64,000 bases of DNA. Origin: Bacillota bacterium. GTDB lineage: Bacteria > Bacillota > Clostridia > DSM-8532. Positions 40,142-46,866 of this stretch are shown here, in pieces (position 1 is the stretch's first letter; each line of letters starts with the position of its first letter). Under the pieces are notes generated by a model. It was not told where the DNA came from and did no database searches. It saw only the letters and a list, made by a program, of their open reading frames with translations. The stretch lies in the NCBI GenBank assembly GCA_023443745.1, contig JAEZTB010000060.1, positions 1 through 64,000 of the forward strand. The letters are read 5' to 3'. A program made the translations under genes and the position numbers.

Positions 40142-40308
40142 GGTCTCCTCCTTTCTGATTAATGCTTCGTTTGCACCGATACATGTCGGGCTCATTTGTT
40201 AAGGAACTCCCAAGGATGACTACTGGGCTTGTCCCGCCTATCTCAAAAAGAGTGCACTTCATAAAGCCCGTGACCTTTTTGGTCCTGCTTTTCCAGATGA
40301 GAGTGTTA
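40142..40308 (-). other. Gap with structured sequence and an unsupported 48-codon frame
   Basis: 167 bp between the ORF6N gene and the membrane peptide. On the minus strand it can form GGGCTT/AAGCCC and GACC-AAAAA-GGTC hairpins. A frame starting ATG at 40262 (MKCTLFEIGGTSPVVILG...) runs into the next gene but has no ribosome site. I cannot tell whether this is a leader RNA or a small gene. Confidence 0.3.
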
Positions 40309-41055
40309 TTAAGCTACATACTTTACGGTGTATTCTTGAATGATTTTGGCATAGATTTCTCGGAGCTTTGGATCGTCCTCTATAACGTCCATTTTACAAG
40401 CTGCCTTGATTGCTGTTTTACTGGCCCCCGCTTTTATCATCCTAGTCTTATGGTTGTCCAGCCTGCGGGTTAAATCGACACGCGCCCGGCTTTCAAGTTT
40501 TTCGTAACTCTCATTGCGGATTTCACGGAAACGACTGCTGCCTATTGACATGACTATTCTGTTTATCATCCTGTTGATGTCCTCGCGCCAGTTATCCGGC
40601 TGAGTTATGATAGTTTCCTTTATGGTATCTACAGTCCCGGATAATTGATTCAGTTTACGATCCTGATCCTGGAGTATCTGGACTGTCTGTGCTAATGCAT
40701 CCAGAGGAGATAACGGTTGTAGTGCCCTAGCTCTGAAATATGTATCAACAAGCTCATAGTACACTTCCCAAGCTCGATCTGTCCCTAAAGATTTTGCATG
40801 CAAAAATGCACCTTTTTCAGTCCATAGGAACATCCTGTTTACATTCGGTGCAACTTCGAAATTTTCTAAGTTGCTCTTGAATGCCTTTAATTCCTCACCT
40901 TCAAGAATGAAATAATGCTCGCCTTGGATGTATCTTTCTCTGTTATTGCTGAAGTTCTGCTGAATTTTTATTGGCTCCGTTTCATAACCATATGCGACTT
41001 GTTGTGTGGTCAATACTCTTTGGCTTTTATGCTCTATCGGTATTAATCCGCTCAT
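40309..41055 (-). CDS. ORF6N-domain antirepressor
   Basis: 248 residues from the ATG at 41055. The N-terminal half (IEHKSQRVLTTQQVAYGYET, then GEHYFILEGEELKAF, MFLWTEKGAFLHAKSLGTDRAWEVY) matches the ORF6N domain of phage antirepressors. The C-terminal half is helical with a basic region. It probably inactivates the CI-like repressor or another regulator. It starts 62 bp from the divergent gene at 41118. Confidence 0.85.
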   Translation of the reverse strand: MSGLIPIEHKSQRVLTTQQVAYGYETEPIKIQQNFSNNRERYIQGEHYFILEGEELKAFKSNLENFEVAPNVNRMFLWTEKGAFLHAKSLGTDRAWEVYYELVDTYFRARALQPLSPLDALAQTVQILQDQDRKLNQLSGTVDTIKETIITQPDNWREDINRMINRIVMSIGSSRFREIRNESYEKLESRARVDLTRRLDNHKTRMIKAGASKTAIKAACKMDVIEDDPKLREIYAKIIQEYTVKYVA

Positions 41056-41085
41056 AGGTACTTTGCGCTCCCTTCTCTTTATTTG

Positions 41086-41110
41086 TGGTATAATCTCCCA
41101 TGAAGGGAGG
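41086..41110 (+). promoter_or_regulatory. Extended -10 promoter with ribosome-site hairpin
   Basis: TGGTATAAT (41086-41094) is followed by CTCCC-ATGAA-GGGAG (41095-41109), a 5-bp stem that contains the ribosome site of the 41118 gene. Nearly the same unit recurs at 42095-42118. Confidence 0.65.
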
Positions 41111-41117
41111 TGATTGT

Positions 41118-41639
41118 GTGACGTCCTCTGATGTAATTCAATTAGTTTCAGCAATAGCTTCATTTTCTCTTGGCTTTATTTCCATATGCATTGCGCTTGC
41201 TACACTGATTCAAACAAACAAGATTACTGAAGAATCCAATAGGCCGTATATTGCTATCTATTTAGATGTGATCAGTGTAACTGACATTCATCATTATCTT
41301 GTTGTAAAAAACTTTGGAAATACTGGTGCGATCATTGATTCTATTTCGTATTCCCCCCCATTAGAGAGCAAATACAATGTTCCTTTTTCAAAAGTTAAAA
41401 ACCATTTTCTCGCCCCTAATCAAAAGATGACTACTGTCTGCAAATTTGAAAAACCTTATGTGCCAATTACTTTTACAATTAAATACCATGCAGGGAAAAA
41501 ATCTTATTCTGAAGATTATGTAATCAACCCAGATTCTGCTGCAGATATGCTTATAATGAAATCCTCTAATTCAAGTTTTTCTCAATTAGAAAAAGTGATT
41601 TCCTATTCTGTCCAAGAAATTATTCGCACGAACCTGTAA
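41118..41639 (+). CDS. Membrane-anchored protein of unknown function (moron)
   Basis: 173 residues from the GTG at 41118 (GGGAGGTG 6 nt upstream). One N-terminal membrane helix (about residues 8-33, VSAIASFSLGFISICIALAT), then a soluble beta-rich domain beginning YIAIYLDVISVTDIHHYLVV. This plan is common in small phage and host proteins of unknown function. It reads against the early genes from its own promoter. Its 3' end overlaps the opposing gene at 41620 by 20 bp. Confidence 0.75.
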   Translation: MTSSDVIQLVSAIASFSLGFISICIALATLIQTNKITEESNRPYIAIYLDVISVTDIHHYLVVKNFGNTGAIIDSISYSPPLESKYNVPFSKVKNHFLAPNQKMTTVCKFEKPYVPITFTIKYHAGKKSYSEDYVINPDSAADMLIMKSSNSSFSQLEKVISYSVQEIIRTNL

Positions 41640-41802
41640 TAGTACATTTCCAACCAAGCTGTTCTTTTGTTGTATTTAAAACATAAATCGCGGCCTCATA
41701 ATTCAATTTGTGTTGAGCGAGTATACTGATAATTTCTTCAGTTATTTGCTCAATTTTTTCTCCCTCTAGGATGGAATCACCGATTTTCACACTTTGAATC
41801 AT
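41620..41802 (-). CDS. Small early protein
   Basis: 60 residues, MIQSVKIGDSILEGEKIEQI... ending CTITGSCE. GGAG lies 11 nt before the ATG. Unknown. Overlaps the 3' end of the convergent 41118 gene. Confidence 0.55.
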   Translation of the reverse strand: MIQSVKIGDSILEGEKIEQITEEIISILAQHKLNYEAAIYVLNTTKEQLGWKCTITGSCE

Positions 41803-41825
41803 TCTTCTTCACGCTCCTTTTCTAA

Positions 41826-42065
41826 CTACTTGGTCCATTCTTTTCTCCTGCCGCCCAATAATTCTTCGTATTTTAAAATACAAACAATCGCCATTGCGAT
41901 ATTTAATATTGGAAAAAATGCCGGTAACCATGATCTCAGTTTTTCAATGCTTGCCCTTTCTGGCTTTTGATATCCTTCCCTTCTAAGTTCTGCATTGACA
42001 GACAATACTGTTATAAAGATCACTACTACACTGCAAATAGTGCTTATTATGTAGAATTTGAGCAT
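41826..42065 (-). CDS. Two-helix membrane protein
   Basis: 79 residues, membrane helices at about 4-25 and 48-68, basic loop between (RREGYQKPERASIEKLRSW). AGGAGA before the ATG. Unknown. Confidence 0.6.
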   Translation of the reverse strand: MLKFYIISTICSVVVIFITVLSVNAELRREGYQKPERASIEKLRSWLPAFFPILNIAMAIVCILKYEELLGGRRKEWTK

Positions 42066-42094
42066 TCTTCTTTACTCTCCTTTCTGTTAATTTG

Positions 42095-42118
42095 TGGTAT
42101 ACTCTCCCTGAAGGGAGG
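42095..42118 (+). promoter_or_regulatory. Promoter and ribosome-site hairpin, second copy
   Basis: TGGTATACT (42095-42103), then CTCCC-TGAA-GGGAG (42104-42117). Same layout as 41086-41110, differing in one base of the -10 and by one loop base. Confidence 0.65.
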
Positions 42119-42125
42119 TGATTTG

Positions 42126-42434
42126 GTGGATAAAGTATTTAAAAATCTTAAAGACTTCGAAAAGGCTCTTAAAAAGAAGTCAAATGATGTAAGTGGTATA
42201 GTAAGTTATGATGTGCTCTTTAATGAACCCTTTATGAAAAAATATACTGACTTTTCTTCTTTTGAAGAGCTTCTCTCCGCTGGCGGCTTTATAGTAAACT
42301 CAGAAGATGACTTTAAAAATATTCCTGATGACCAATTTGATCAGCACATATCCAAAACAACAAAATTCGATTCATGGGAAGACATGCAATCTACAGCTGC
42401 TACAGTGTACATGGCTGATCGATTAAAGTTCTGA
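42126..42434 (+). CDS. Soluble protein of unknown function (moron)
   Basis: 102 residues from the GTG at 42126 (TTG at 42123 also in frame). Sequence MDKVFKNLKDFEKALKKKSN..., with a repeated DFSSFEELLSAGGF / TKFDSWEDMQSTAA theme. No membrane segment. No family recognised. Its promoter is a near copy of the one for 41118, so both are probably expressed together in the lysogen. Confidence 0.75.
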   Translation: MDKVFKNLKDFEKALKKKSNDVSGIVSYDVLFNEPFMKKYTDFSSFEELLSAGGFIVNSEDDFKNIPDDQFDQHISKTTKFDSWEDMQSTAATVYMADRLKF

Positions 42435-42581
42435 TCCAACTTTAATCTCAATATTGATTTCCTTTATTGAACTGATTATCTGATTTGCTTCTGTGAGCAA
42501 CTCAGAAAGTCGGTTCATTTTTTCTATTGCTTCATCAAGGCCTGTAATATTTACCGGAACTTCGATTTTAGACGCTTTCAT
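42423..42581 (-). CDS. 52-residue helical protein
   Basis: GGGGAG lies 9 nt before the ATG. MKASKIEVPVNITGLDEAIEK..., a strand then a long helix, like the small proteins adjoining phage excisionases. Its 3' end overlaps by 12 bp the convergent 42126 gene. Confidence 0.65.
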   Translation of the reverse strand: MKASKIEVPVNITGLDEAIEKMNRLSELLTEANQIISSIKEINIEIKVGSEL

Positions 42582-42619
42582 TCTTCTTTACTCCCCTTTC
42601 TTCTAGAGTATTTTATGTA

Positions 42620-42868
42620 CTAAACTATTTTCTTGTGGGGTGTCCTTCCACGGATCGGTACAACGGTTTCCTTCGGTGCTCCATTATCCAGATACTCAGC
42701 GATAGCTTTTGTTGTAAGCACCCATTTGCGGCCAGCCCTGGTTGTTTTGATATCCCCGCGCAGGCACATTTCGCGGATCGTCTGCCAGTATATGCCGGTC
42801 TCTGCTGATGCTTGCTCAAATGTTAAAGTCACACCATATTTTTGCAAAAGGTACTCATGCGTTGACAA
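42620..42868 (-). CDS. Excisionase-like helix-turn-helix protein
   Basis: 82 residues. A MerR/excisionase-type winged HTH (TFEQASAETGIYWQTIREMCLRGDIKTTRAGRKWVLTTKAIAEYL). It overlaps the preceding early gene by 14 bp. Position, two genes from the switch, fits either excisionase or an early regulator. Confidence 0.75.
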   Translation of the reverse strand: MSTHEYLLQKYGVTLTFEQASAETGIYWQTIREMCLRGDIKTTRAGRKWVLTTKAIAEYLDNGAPKETVVPIRGRTPHKKIV

Positions 42869-43037
42869 CTACCTCACCCCTCTCAGAGCCCTCGTTAATT
42901 TCTTTGGTTTCATAAATTGCTTTTGCCGCTACGGCAAAAATGGCAACTTCCTTCTGAGCTTGAGGAGGCAATTTCGCAAATGTTTCGACAAACCTTTCTA
43001 CATCTTCGTGCGTTTTTCTATCGATATATCTAGGCAT
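42855..43037 (-). CDS. Small protein, first leftward early gene
   Basis: 60 residues, helical: MPRYIDRKTHEDVERFVETF... GGAG lies 9 nt before the ATG. First gene after the leftward promoter, the slot often held by Cro, but no HTH is visible. Confidence 0.65.
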   Translation of the reverse strand: MPRYIDRKTHEDVERFVETFAKLPPQAQKEVAIFAVAAKAIYETKEINEGSERGEVVVNA

Positions 43038-43083
43038 ATATCATCAATCTCCTTCGTATGATATTCGTTGTGTTTGTCTACAT

Positions 43084-43149
43084 ATTATAGTACATACGCA
43101 ACATTGTCAATATTTATTTGTTGACAAACGCAACTTTTTTTAATATGCT
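43084..43149. promoter_or_regulatory. Divergent lysogeny switch
   Basis: Two TTGACA boxes face away from each other: minus strand at 43110-43105 and + strand at 43121-43126, with weak -10 elements (minus TATAAT/TAATAT at 43082-43089; + TATGCT at 43144-43149). The boxes form an inverted repeat TTGTCAA...TTGACAA. ACGCAAC occurs twice (43096-43102, 43128-43134) beside them, likely repressor half-sites. Confidence 0.7.
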
Positions 43150-43181
43150 TATATTGAAATTTATGGTGAGGAGATTATCAA

Positions 43182-43553
43182 ATGGAGACAAATAGACGAG
43201 TTAATTTAATTCGAACTGCATTAAATGTTAATCAAGAGGACTTTGGAAATAAAATAGGAGTAACCAAATTCTCTGTCTCCAGTTATGAAAATGGAAAGAG
43301 AAAACTAACCGATAGAAACATTAATGATATATGTCGTGAGTTTAATGTTAATGAAGAATGGCTTAGATATGGCATTGGAGAGATGTTTAATACCGAGGCA
43401 GAAAGCATACTTGAAGAACTCGAAAAAAAATATCAAATGGGCGACGTTTTTAAAAAAGCTGTAATTACTTATCTTAACTCGAACGAGCTTACCCGAAAGG
43501 CTATTGATGACTATTTATCAAAGATATTTAAGGCAGTTAATAACGACATCTAA
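43182..43553 (+). CDS. CI-like XRE repressor of the prophage
   Basis: 123 residues. The N-terminal HTH (NLIRTALNVNQEDFGNKIGVTKFSVSSYENGKR) is followed by the REFNVNEEWLRYGIGEMF motif common in Clostridia phage repressors, and a helical dimerisation tail. No S24 peptidase domain, so induction by RecA-driven self-cleavage is not expected; the two antirepressors (40309, 4113) may be the induction route. 17 bp before the integrase gene. Confidence 0.88.
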   Translation: METNRRVNLIRTALNVNQEDFGNKIGVTKFSVSSYENGKRKLTDRNINDICREFNVNEEWLRYGIGEMFNTEAESILEELEKKYQMGDVFKKAVITYLNSNELTRKAIDDYLSKIFKAVNNDI

Positions 43554-43570
43554 CGGAGGTGTAAATACTT

Positions 43571-44689
43571 ATGAAAATAAGTCCTCATTCCCGCGGCGGA
43601 TATTATACGACACTAACAATAAACGGTAAGAAGAATTTTATCTATGGTGCTACGACAGATGAAGTAGATACCAAATATACAGAAATGAAGTATAAGCATA
43701 ACCAGGGCTATAATGTGAATGATAACCCTACCATGGAAGAATATATGATTAAGTGGTTTAACGCCTATAAAAAAGGCGAAGGGGCTATTGAAACTCAGAA
43801 TATGTATCGGAATTGCATTAATGTTCACATTAACCCTGCACTTGGTAAGTATAAACTAAAAGACATCACAGCTACACAGGTTCAGAATCTTATCAAGTCA
43901 ATCACTAGCTCAAAAAGTCTCGCGCACAAGGTGCGTATAACATTAAACCAAATATTTAAACACGCTATAGCCGATAGACTTATATCATTTAATCCTGTTG
44001 CTGCCACTAAGATAATAGCTCCAGATAAGCCTAAAAGAAAATGCTTGTCATCCGAACAAAGAGAGATTCTTATAAAAATCCTTAAAGGAGATAAAGCTCT
44101 TCCACTGGTTATGACTATCCTTTATACCGGAGTTCGCATGGGTGAGGCATTGGCTCTGTTTTTGCCTGACGTTGATTTGGAAAATCAAATTGTACATGTA
44201 ACAAAGGCCACAGAATACGAGCACTATAAACCTAAAAAAAAGGGTACAAAGACATATCGAGGAATACGGGATATACCAATCCCTGATAAGTACTATTTGT
44301 CATTCATGAAAAGATATTTAAAAATTCCCCAAAAAAGTCTTTATGTATTCCCTGGACGGTTAGGCGGCCCTATGGGGCTTACCGAGATGAGACGGATCTG
44401 GAAGAACGCCAGAACTAAAATAAAAGCATTCTTCGCGGATGAAAAAAACAATGATCTTAAACACTTAGAGTTTCTTCTTACTTTTCGGCTTCTACGACAT
44501 ACATTTTGCACCGGCCTATATGATGCAGGGGTGGACGAAAAATCAGCCGCGGAACTGATGGGTAACGATGTGGCGATCATGAGAGACGTTTATACCCACA
44601 TTCAAAAAAGCCGTAGAAAACAGACTGTGGCAAAACTCGGATCACTATATAAAGTTCCAGATGTAATAGAGTTAAAAGAGTCCAAATAG
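43571..44689 (+). CDS. Prophage integrase (tyrosine recombinase)
   Basis: 372 residues. N-terminal arm-binding domain (about 1-45, beta-rich), core-binding domain (about 53-150), catalytic domain with Arg189 (GVRMGEA), Arg309-His310 (LLRHTF) and the nucleophile Tyr341 (VYTHI). The usual first His of HxxR is Arg306 and the GH pair is Gly-Asn (331-332), an atypical set. It lies 145 bp from attR, with arm-like repeats between. Ribosome site GGAGG. Confidence 0.93.
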   Translation: MKISPHSRGGYYTTLTINGKKNFIYGATTDEVDTKYTEMKYKHNQGYNVNDNPTMEEYMIKWFNAYKKGEGAIETQNMYRNCINVHINPALGKYKLKDITATQVQNLIKSITSSKSLAHKVRITLNQIFKHAIADRLISFNPVAATKIIAPDKPKRKCLSSEQREILIKILKGDKALPLVMTILYTGVRMGEALALFLPDVDLENQIVHVTKATEYEHYKPKKKGTKTYRGIRDIPIPDKYYLSFMKRYLKIPQKSLYVFPGRLGGPMGLTEMRRIWKNARTKIKAFFADEKNNDLKHLEFLLTFRLLRHTFCTGLYDAGVDEKSAAELMGNDVAIMRDVYTHIQKSRRKQTVAKLGSLYKVPDVIELKESK

Positions 44690-44701
44690 GGCTCTTTTTT
44701 T
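44674..44701 (+). terminator. Integrase terminator
   Basis: AAAAGAGTCC / AGGGCTCTTTT with a 4-nt loop, then TTTT. It overlaps the last codons of the integrase. Confidence 0.8.
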
Positions 44702-44712
44702 ACACCACCTCC

Positions 44713-44751
44713 CACAACCTTTTCACAACTTTCGGCCTATTTTCTCACAAC
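44713..44751 (+). repeat. Candidate integrase arm sites, right end
   Basis: Three CACAAC hexamers at 44713, 44724 and 44746, spaced 11 and 22 bp (one and two helical turns), same orientation as the pair at 2901-2919. Confidence 0.55.
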
Positions 44752-44794
44752 TTTTTATCATTTTATGGCACTTTTTATAGCCTCAAATGGATAA

Positions 44795-44833
44795 CAAAAA
44801 ACCGCCTAGAATGTTTATTCTAAACGGTTTTAT
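44795..44833 (-). terminator. Prophage-supplied terminator for tRNA-Lys
   Basis: Arms AAAACCG / CGGTTTT with inner TAGAAT/ATTCTA, followed on the minus strand by TTTTTTGTT. It lies 4 bp after the CCA of tRNA-Lys and so replaces the host terminator displaced to 2756-2789. Confidence 0.75.
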
Positions 44834-44834
44834 G

Positions 44835-44882
44835 TGGTGATCCACCGGAGACTCGAACTCCGGACACCTTGATTAAAAGTCA
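44835..44882 (-). repeat. Right attachment site (48 bp)
   Basis: Perfect direct repeat of 2791-2838, forming the 3' 48 nt of the intact tRNA-Lys gene. Confidence 0.95.
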
Positions 44883-44910
44883 AGTGCTCTACCGCCTGAG
44901 CTAGTGGATC
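44835..44910 (-). tRNA. tRNA-Lys (anticodon TTT)
   Basis: 76 nt with encoded CCA. Acceptor GATCCAC / GTGGATC, anticodon stem CTTGA / TCAAG with loop CTTTTAA, T-arm with GTTCGAGTC. Its 3' part is the phage attachment core. Second in a tRNA-Gln/tRNA-Lys transcript. Confidence 0.97.
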
Positions 44911-44915
44911 ATATT

Positions 44916-44991
44916 TGGCTGGGATGGCAGGACTCGAACCTACGAATACCAGAGTCAAAGTCTGGTGCCTTACCAACTTGGCGACATCCCA
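44916..44991 (-). tRNA. tRNA-Gln (anticodon TTG)
   Basis: 76 nt with encoded CCA. Acceptor TGGGATG / CATCCCA, anticodon stem CCAGA / TCTGG with loop CTTTGAC, discriminator G. Five bp before tRNA-Lys. Confidence 0.96.
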
Positions 44992-45011
44992 CCATTAAAG
45001 ACGCAAAAACA

Positions 45012-45040
45012 ATTATAATGAGGATTCCGCCTTTTGTCAA
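45012..45040 (-). promoter_or_regulatory. Consensus promoter of the Gln-Lys tRNA operon
   Basis: Minus strand TTGACA (45040-45035), 17-bp spacer, TATAAT (45017-45012), 21 bp before tRNA-Gln. Confidence 0.88.
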
Positions 45041-45110
45041 GCAATATCCGACGAAAAAATTCTTTTTCGGGAATTTGCCCGAACAATGTCAAAACCCGGT
45101 ATTCACATAA

Positions 45111-45147
45111 GAAAAGCCAGTTTTCGAAGCTGGAAACCGGGCTTTTC
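45111..45147 (-). terminator. Terminator of tRNA-His
   Basis: GAAAAGCC...GGCTTTTC arms with CCAGC/GCTGG-type pairing inside, 34 bp after tRNA-His on the minus strand. Confidence 0.7.
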
Positions 45148-45181
45148 CTCAGTTTCCAACCTCTATTCATCTGACTTTAAA

Positions 45182-45259
45182 TGGGGTGAATAATGGGAGT
45201 TGAACCCATGGCCTCCAGGGCCACAACCTGGCGCTCTAACCAACTGAGCTATACCCACC
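45182..45259 (-). tRNA. tRNA-His (anticodon GTG)
   Basis: Acceptor GTGGGTA with two G-U pairs, encoded CCA, C73 and encoded G-1, both diagnostic of tRNA-His. Anticodon stem CCAGG / CCTGG with loop TTGTGGC. Confidence 0.96.
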
Positions 45260-45321
45260 ACGCTTCTTTCTTCAATAAAACCCTTCATTCATGTCATGCG
45301 GCATTATTAAAGACAAACTAT

Positions 45322-45350
45322 ATTCTAAGGAGATTAGACGCATTTGTCAA
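45322..45350 (-). promoter_or_regulatory. Promoter of tRNA-His
   Basis: Minus strand TTGACA (45350-45345), 17-bp spacer, TAGAAT (45327-45322). Confidence 0.8.
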
Positions 45351-45386
45351 GCATAACTTTTTGTCAATCCGCAGTCTTTCTGCATT

Positions 45387-46730
45387 TTAGTCCCGTAGAA
45401 GGAGCGGAACACCTTTGTTAATAAGGGTTATGGGATTGATAAATACTCCGTTTACAGAGGCTGAAAAATGCAGGTGCGGACTGGTTGAAAAGCCTGTGGA
45501 GCCAACTTTTCCAATAATATCCCCCTGTAAAACCCGGTCCCCGGTCTTGACCGACAGCTCATTCATATGGTAATACCAGGTCTTTAGACCAAACCCGTGC
45601 TCAATAATAACAGTGTTTCCAGTTCCAATCAGAAATTTGGCCAAAAGAACGCGCCCACTGTTTGAAGCCATAACGGGTGTTCCCTTGTCTTGCCCTATAT
45701 CCAGACCATTGTGGCGGTAAGATGTCTTGGCATTATTGACATAACGGCTTTTCCCAAAATCAGCTTCGCTTACACGCCCCTTCTCAACGGGCATGAGAAA
45801 TTTGCCCGTCCAGTATGGCTCCGGGTCTGAGACAGGCTTTAATGGGTTAACGATTTCCTCAACTTCCTTGGCACTCTTGTCGTTACGCGTCTGGGCCGCC
45901 ACTTTGGTGTCAATGGTCAAGTATTGTGTTGTAAAGGCTTTATCATTAACTTTGACAGCATAGGAATGTTCGCTTTCCCCTATCTTCACTTTTATCTGGT
46001 AGACCTTTCCCGATTCATTGTAATAGCTCACAGGAAGCAGAATAACCTGCTTGTTCCCATATTGGAAGGGAGTCGGTTTAAAATCCAGATCGGTCTCGAT
46101 TTTCAACGGCTCATCGGCATTAAGATTGTCCGCACATATAACCAGCAGTTCTCCCGGATTAATCTCTGATTCGGACAATGTGAGCTCAGCAGGAAAATCA
46201 GCTTTCACGGTAAATTGGTAAGTAACTGTTCCCGTTAAATCACTGCGGCCCCAGTCCACCTCACAAATTCCTTGATAATCACCGTCACCCGGAAACTCCT
46301 CGGCCATAATGACGGGGCTTTGGGCTGAAAAAGCCTTGACATCATTCTGGTAAAAGATCATGCTAAAGCTTTTCGGAACCTTGTCGAATTGGATTTCAAA
46401 TTTTGAGTTTTTACCCATACCCAGCGTTGGAAGGGTCTCAGTTGGGTAGGTTGAAGCTTCGAAGGAAGCATTAGCCGCGCTTACGCTAAATTTACGTCCG
46501 TCAATATCAATTGTAATGGCCGGTGGCCCTGTATTTGGCACAGCGGTACGTTCCGGAGTATCCGACCCTTGGGATGGAAAATAGGCATCGGTAAAATCTT
46601 TTATCCTGTCCTTGTAAAGAATCCCTATAAAAATGGCTGACAAAAGTACCAGCAAGATGACCTTAATCATGACTGGAGGCTTACGCTGTCGATTTTTTGT
46701 TGTGGGATATTTGTAATGGTCAGGCATCAT
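45387..46730 (-). CDS. M23 (LytM-type) peptidase, membrane-anchored
   Basis: 447 residues. A basic N-terminus and one membrane helix (about 21-39) anchor it; a beta-rich middle part of about 250 residues is followed by the LytM domain with zinc ligands His340/Asp344 (HNGLD) and His421 plus the general base His419 (HLHF). All catalytic residues are present, so it should cleave peptidoglycan cross-bridges or activate other hydrolases outside the membrane. It stands alone, divergent from tldD. Confidence 0.9.
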   Translation of the reverse strand: MMPDHYKYPTTKNRQRKPPVMIKVILLVLLSAIFIGILYKDRIKDFTDAYFPSQGSDTPERTAVPNTGPPAITIDIDGRKFSVSAANASFEASTYPTETLPTLGMGKNSKFEIQFDKVPKSFSMIFYQNDVKAFSAQSPVIMAEEFPGDGDYQGICEVDWGRSDLTGTVTYQFTVKADFPAELTLSESEINPGELLVICADNLNADEPLKIETDLDFKPTPFQYGNKQVILLPVSYYNESGKVYQIKVKIGESEHSYAVKVNDKAFTTQYLTIDTKVAAQTRNDKSAKEVEEIVNPLKPVSDPEPYWTGKFLMPVEKGRVSEADFGKSRYVNNAKTSYRHNGLDIGQDKGTPVMASNSGRVLLAKFLIGTGNTVIIEHGFGLKTWYYHMNELSVKTGDRVLQGDIIGKVGSTGFSTSPHLHFSASVNGVFINPITLINKGVPLLLRD

Positions 46731-46866
46731 TTTTCAAACCCAAGCTTGTTTTTCTGGTATATTGTATAGGTTAATCATATCATTTTAGAAGTGAAAATGG
46801 GTAAATATTTACAAATATCATAATATTATTTATGATAAAGAAAACGGGTCAGAAAAGGAGGGTCCT

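Larger units (their letters stand above)
2791..44882. mobile_element. Siphovirus-type prophage inserted in tRNA-Lys
   Basis: A 42-kb element bounded by 48-bp direct repeats from the 3' end of tRNA-Lys(TTT). It carries integrase and repressor beside the right end, a leftward early/replication module (about 43.0-28.8 kb), and a leftward late module (28.5-4.1 kb) in the order typical of HK97-fold siphophages: terminase, portal, protease, capsid, connectors, tail, lysis. No Mu-like transposase and no contractile-tail sheath gene were seen. All core structural genes are open, so the prophage may be intact and inducible. Confidence 0.95.

Noticed and set aside
40162..40473. + strand 103-codon frame opposite the antirepressor end
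   Set aside because: No ribosome site, and most of it is the complement of the ORF6N antirepressor C-terminus.
44904..45170. Short frames on both strands across the tRNA genes
   Set aside because: They read through tRNA-Lys and tRNA-Gln, whose cloverleaves are complete.
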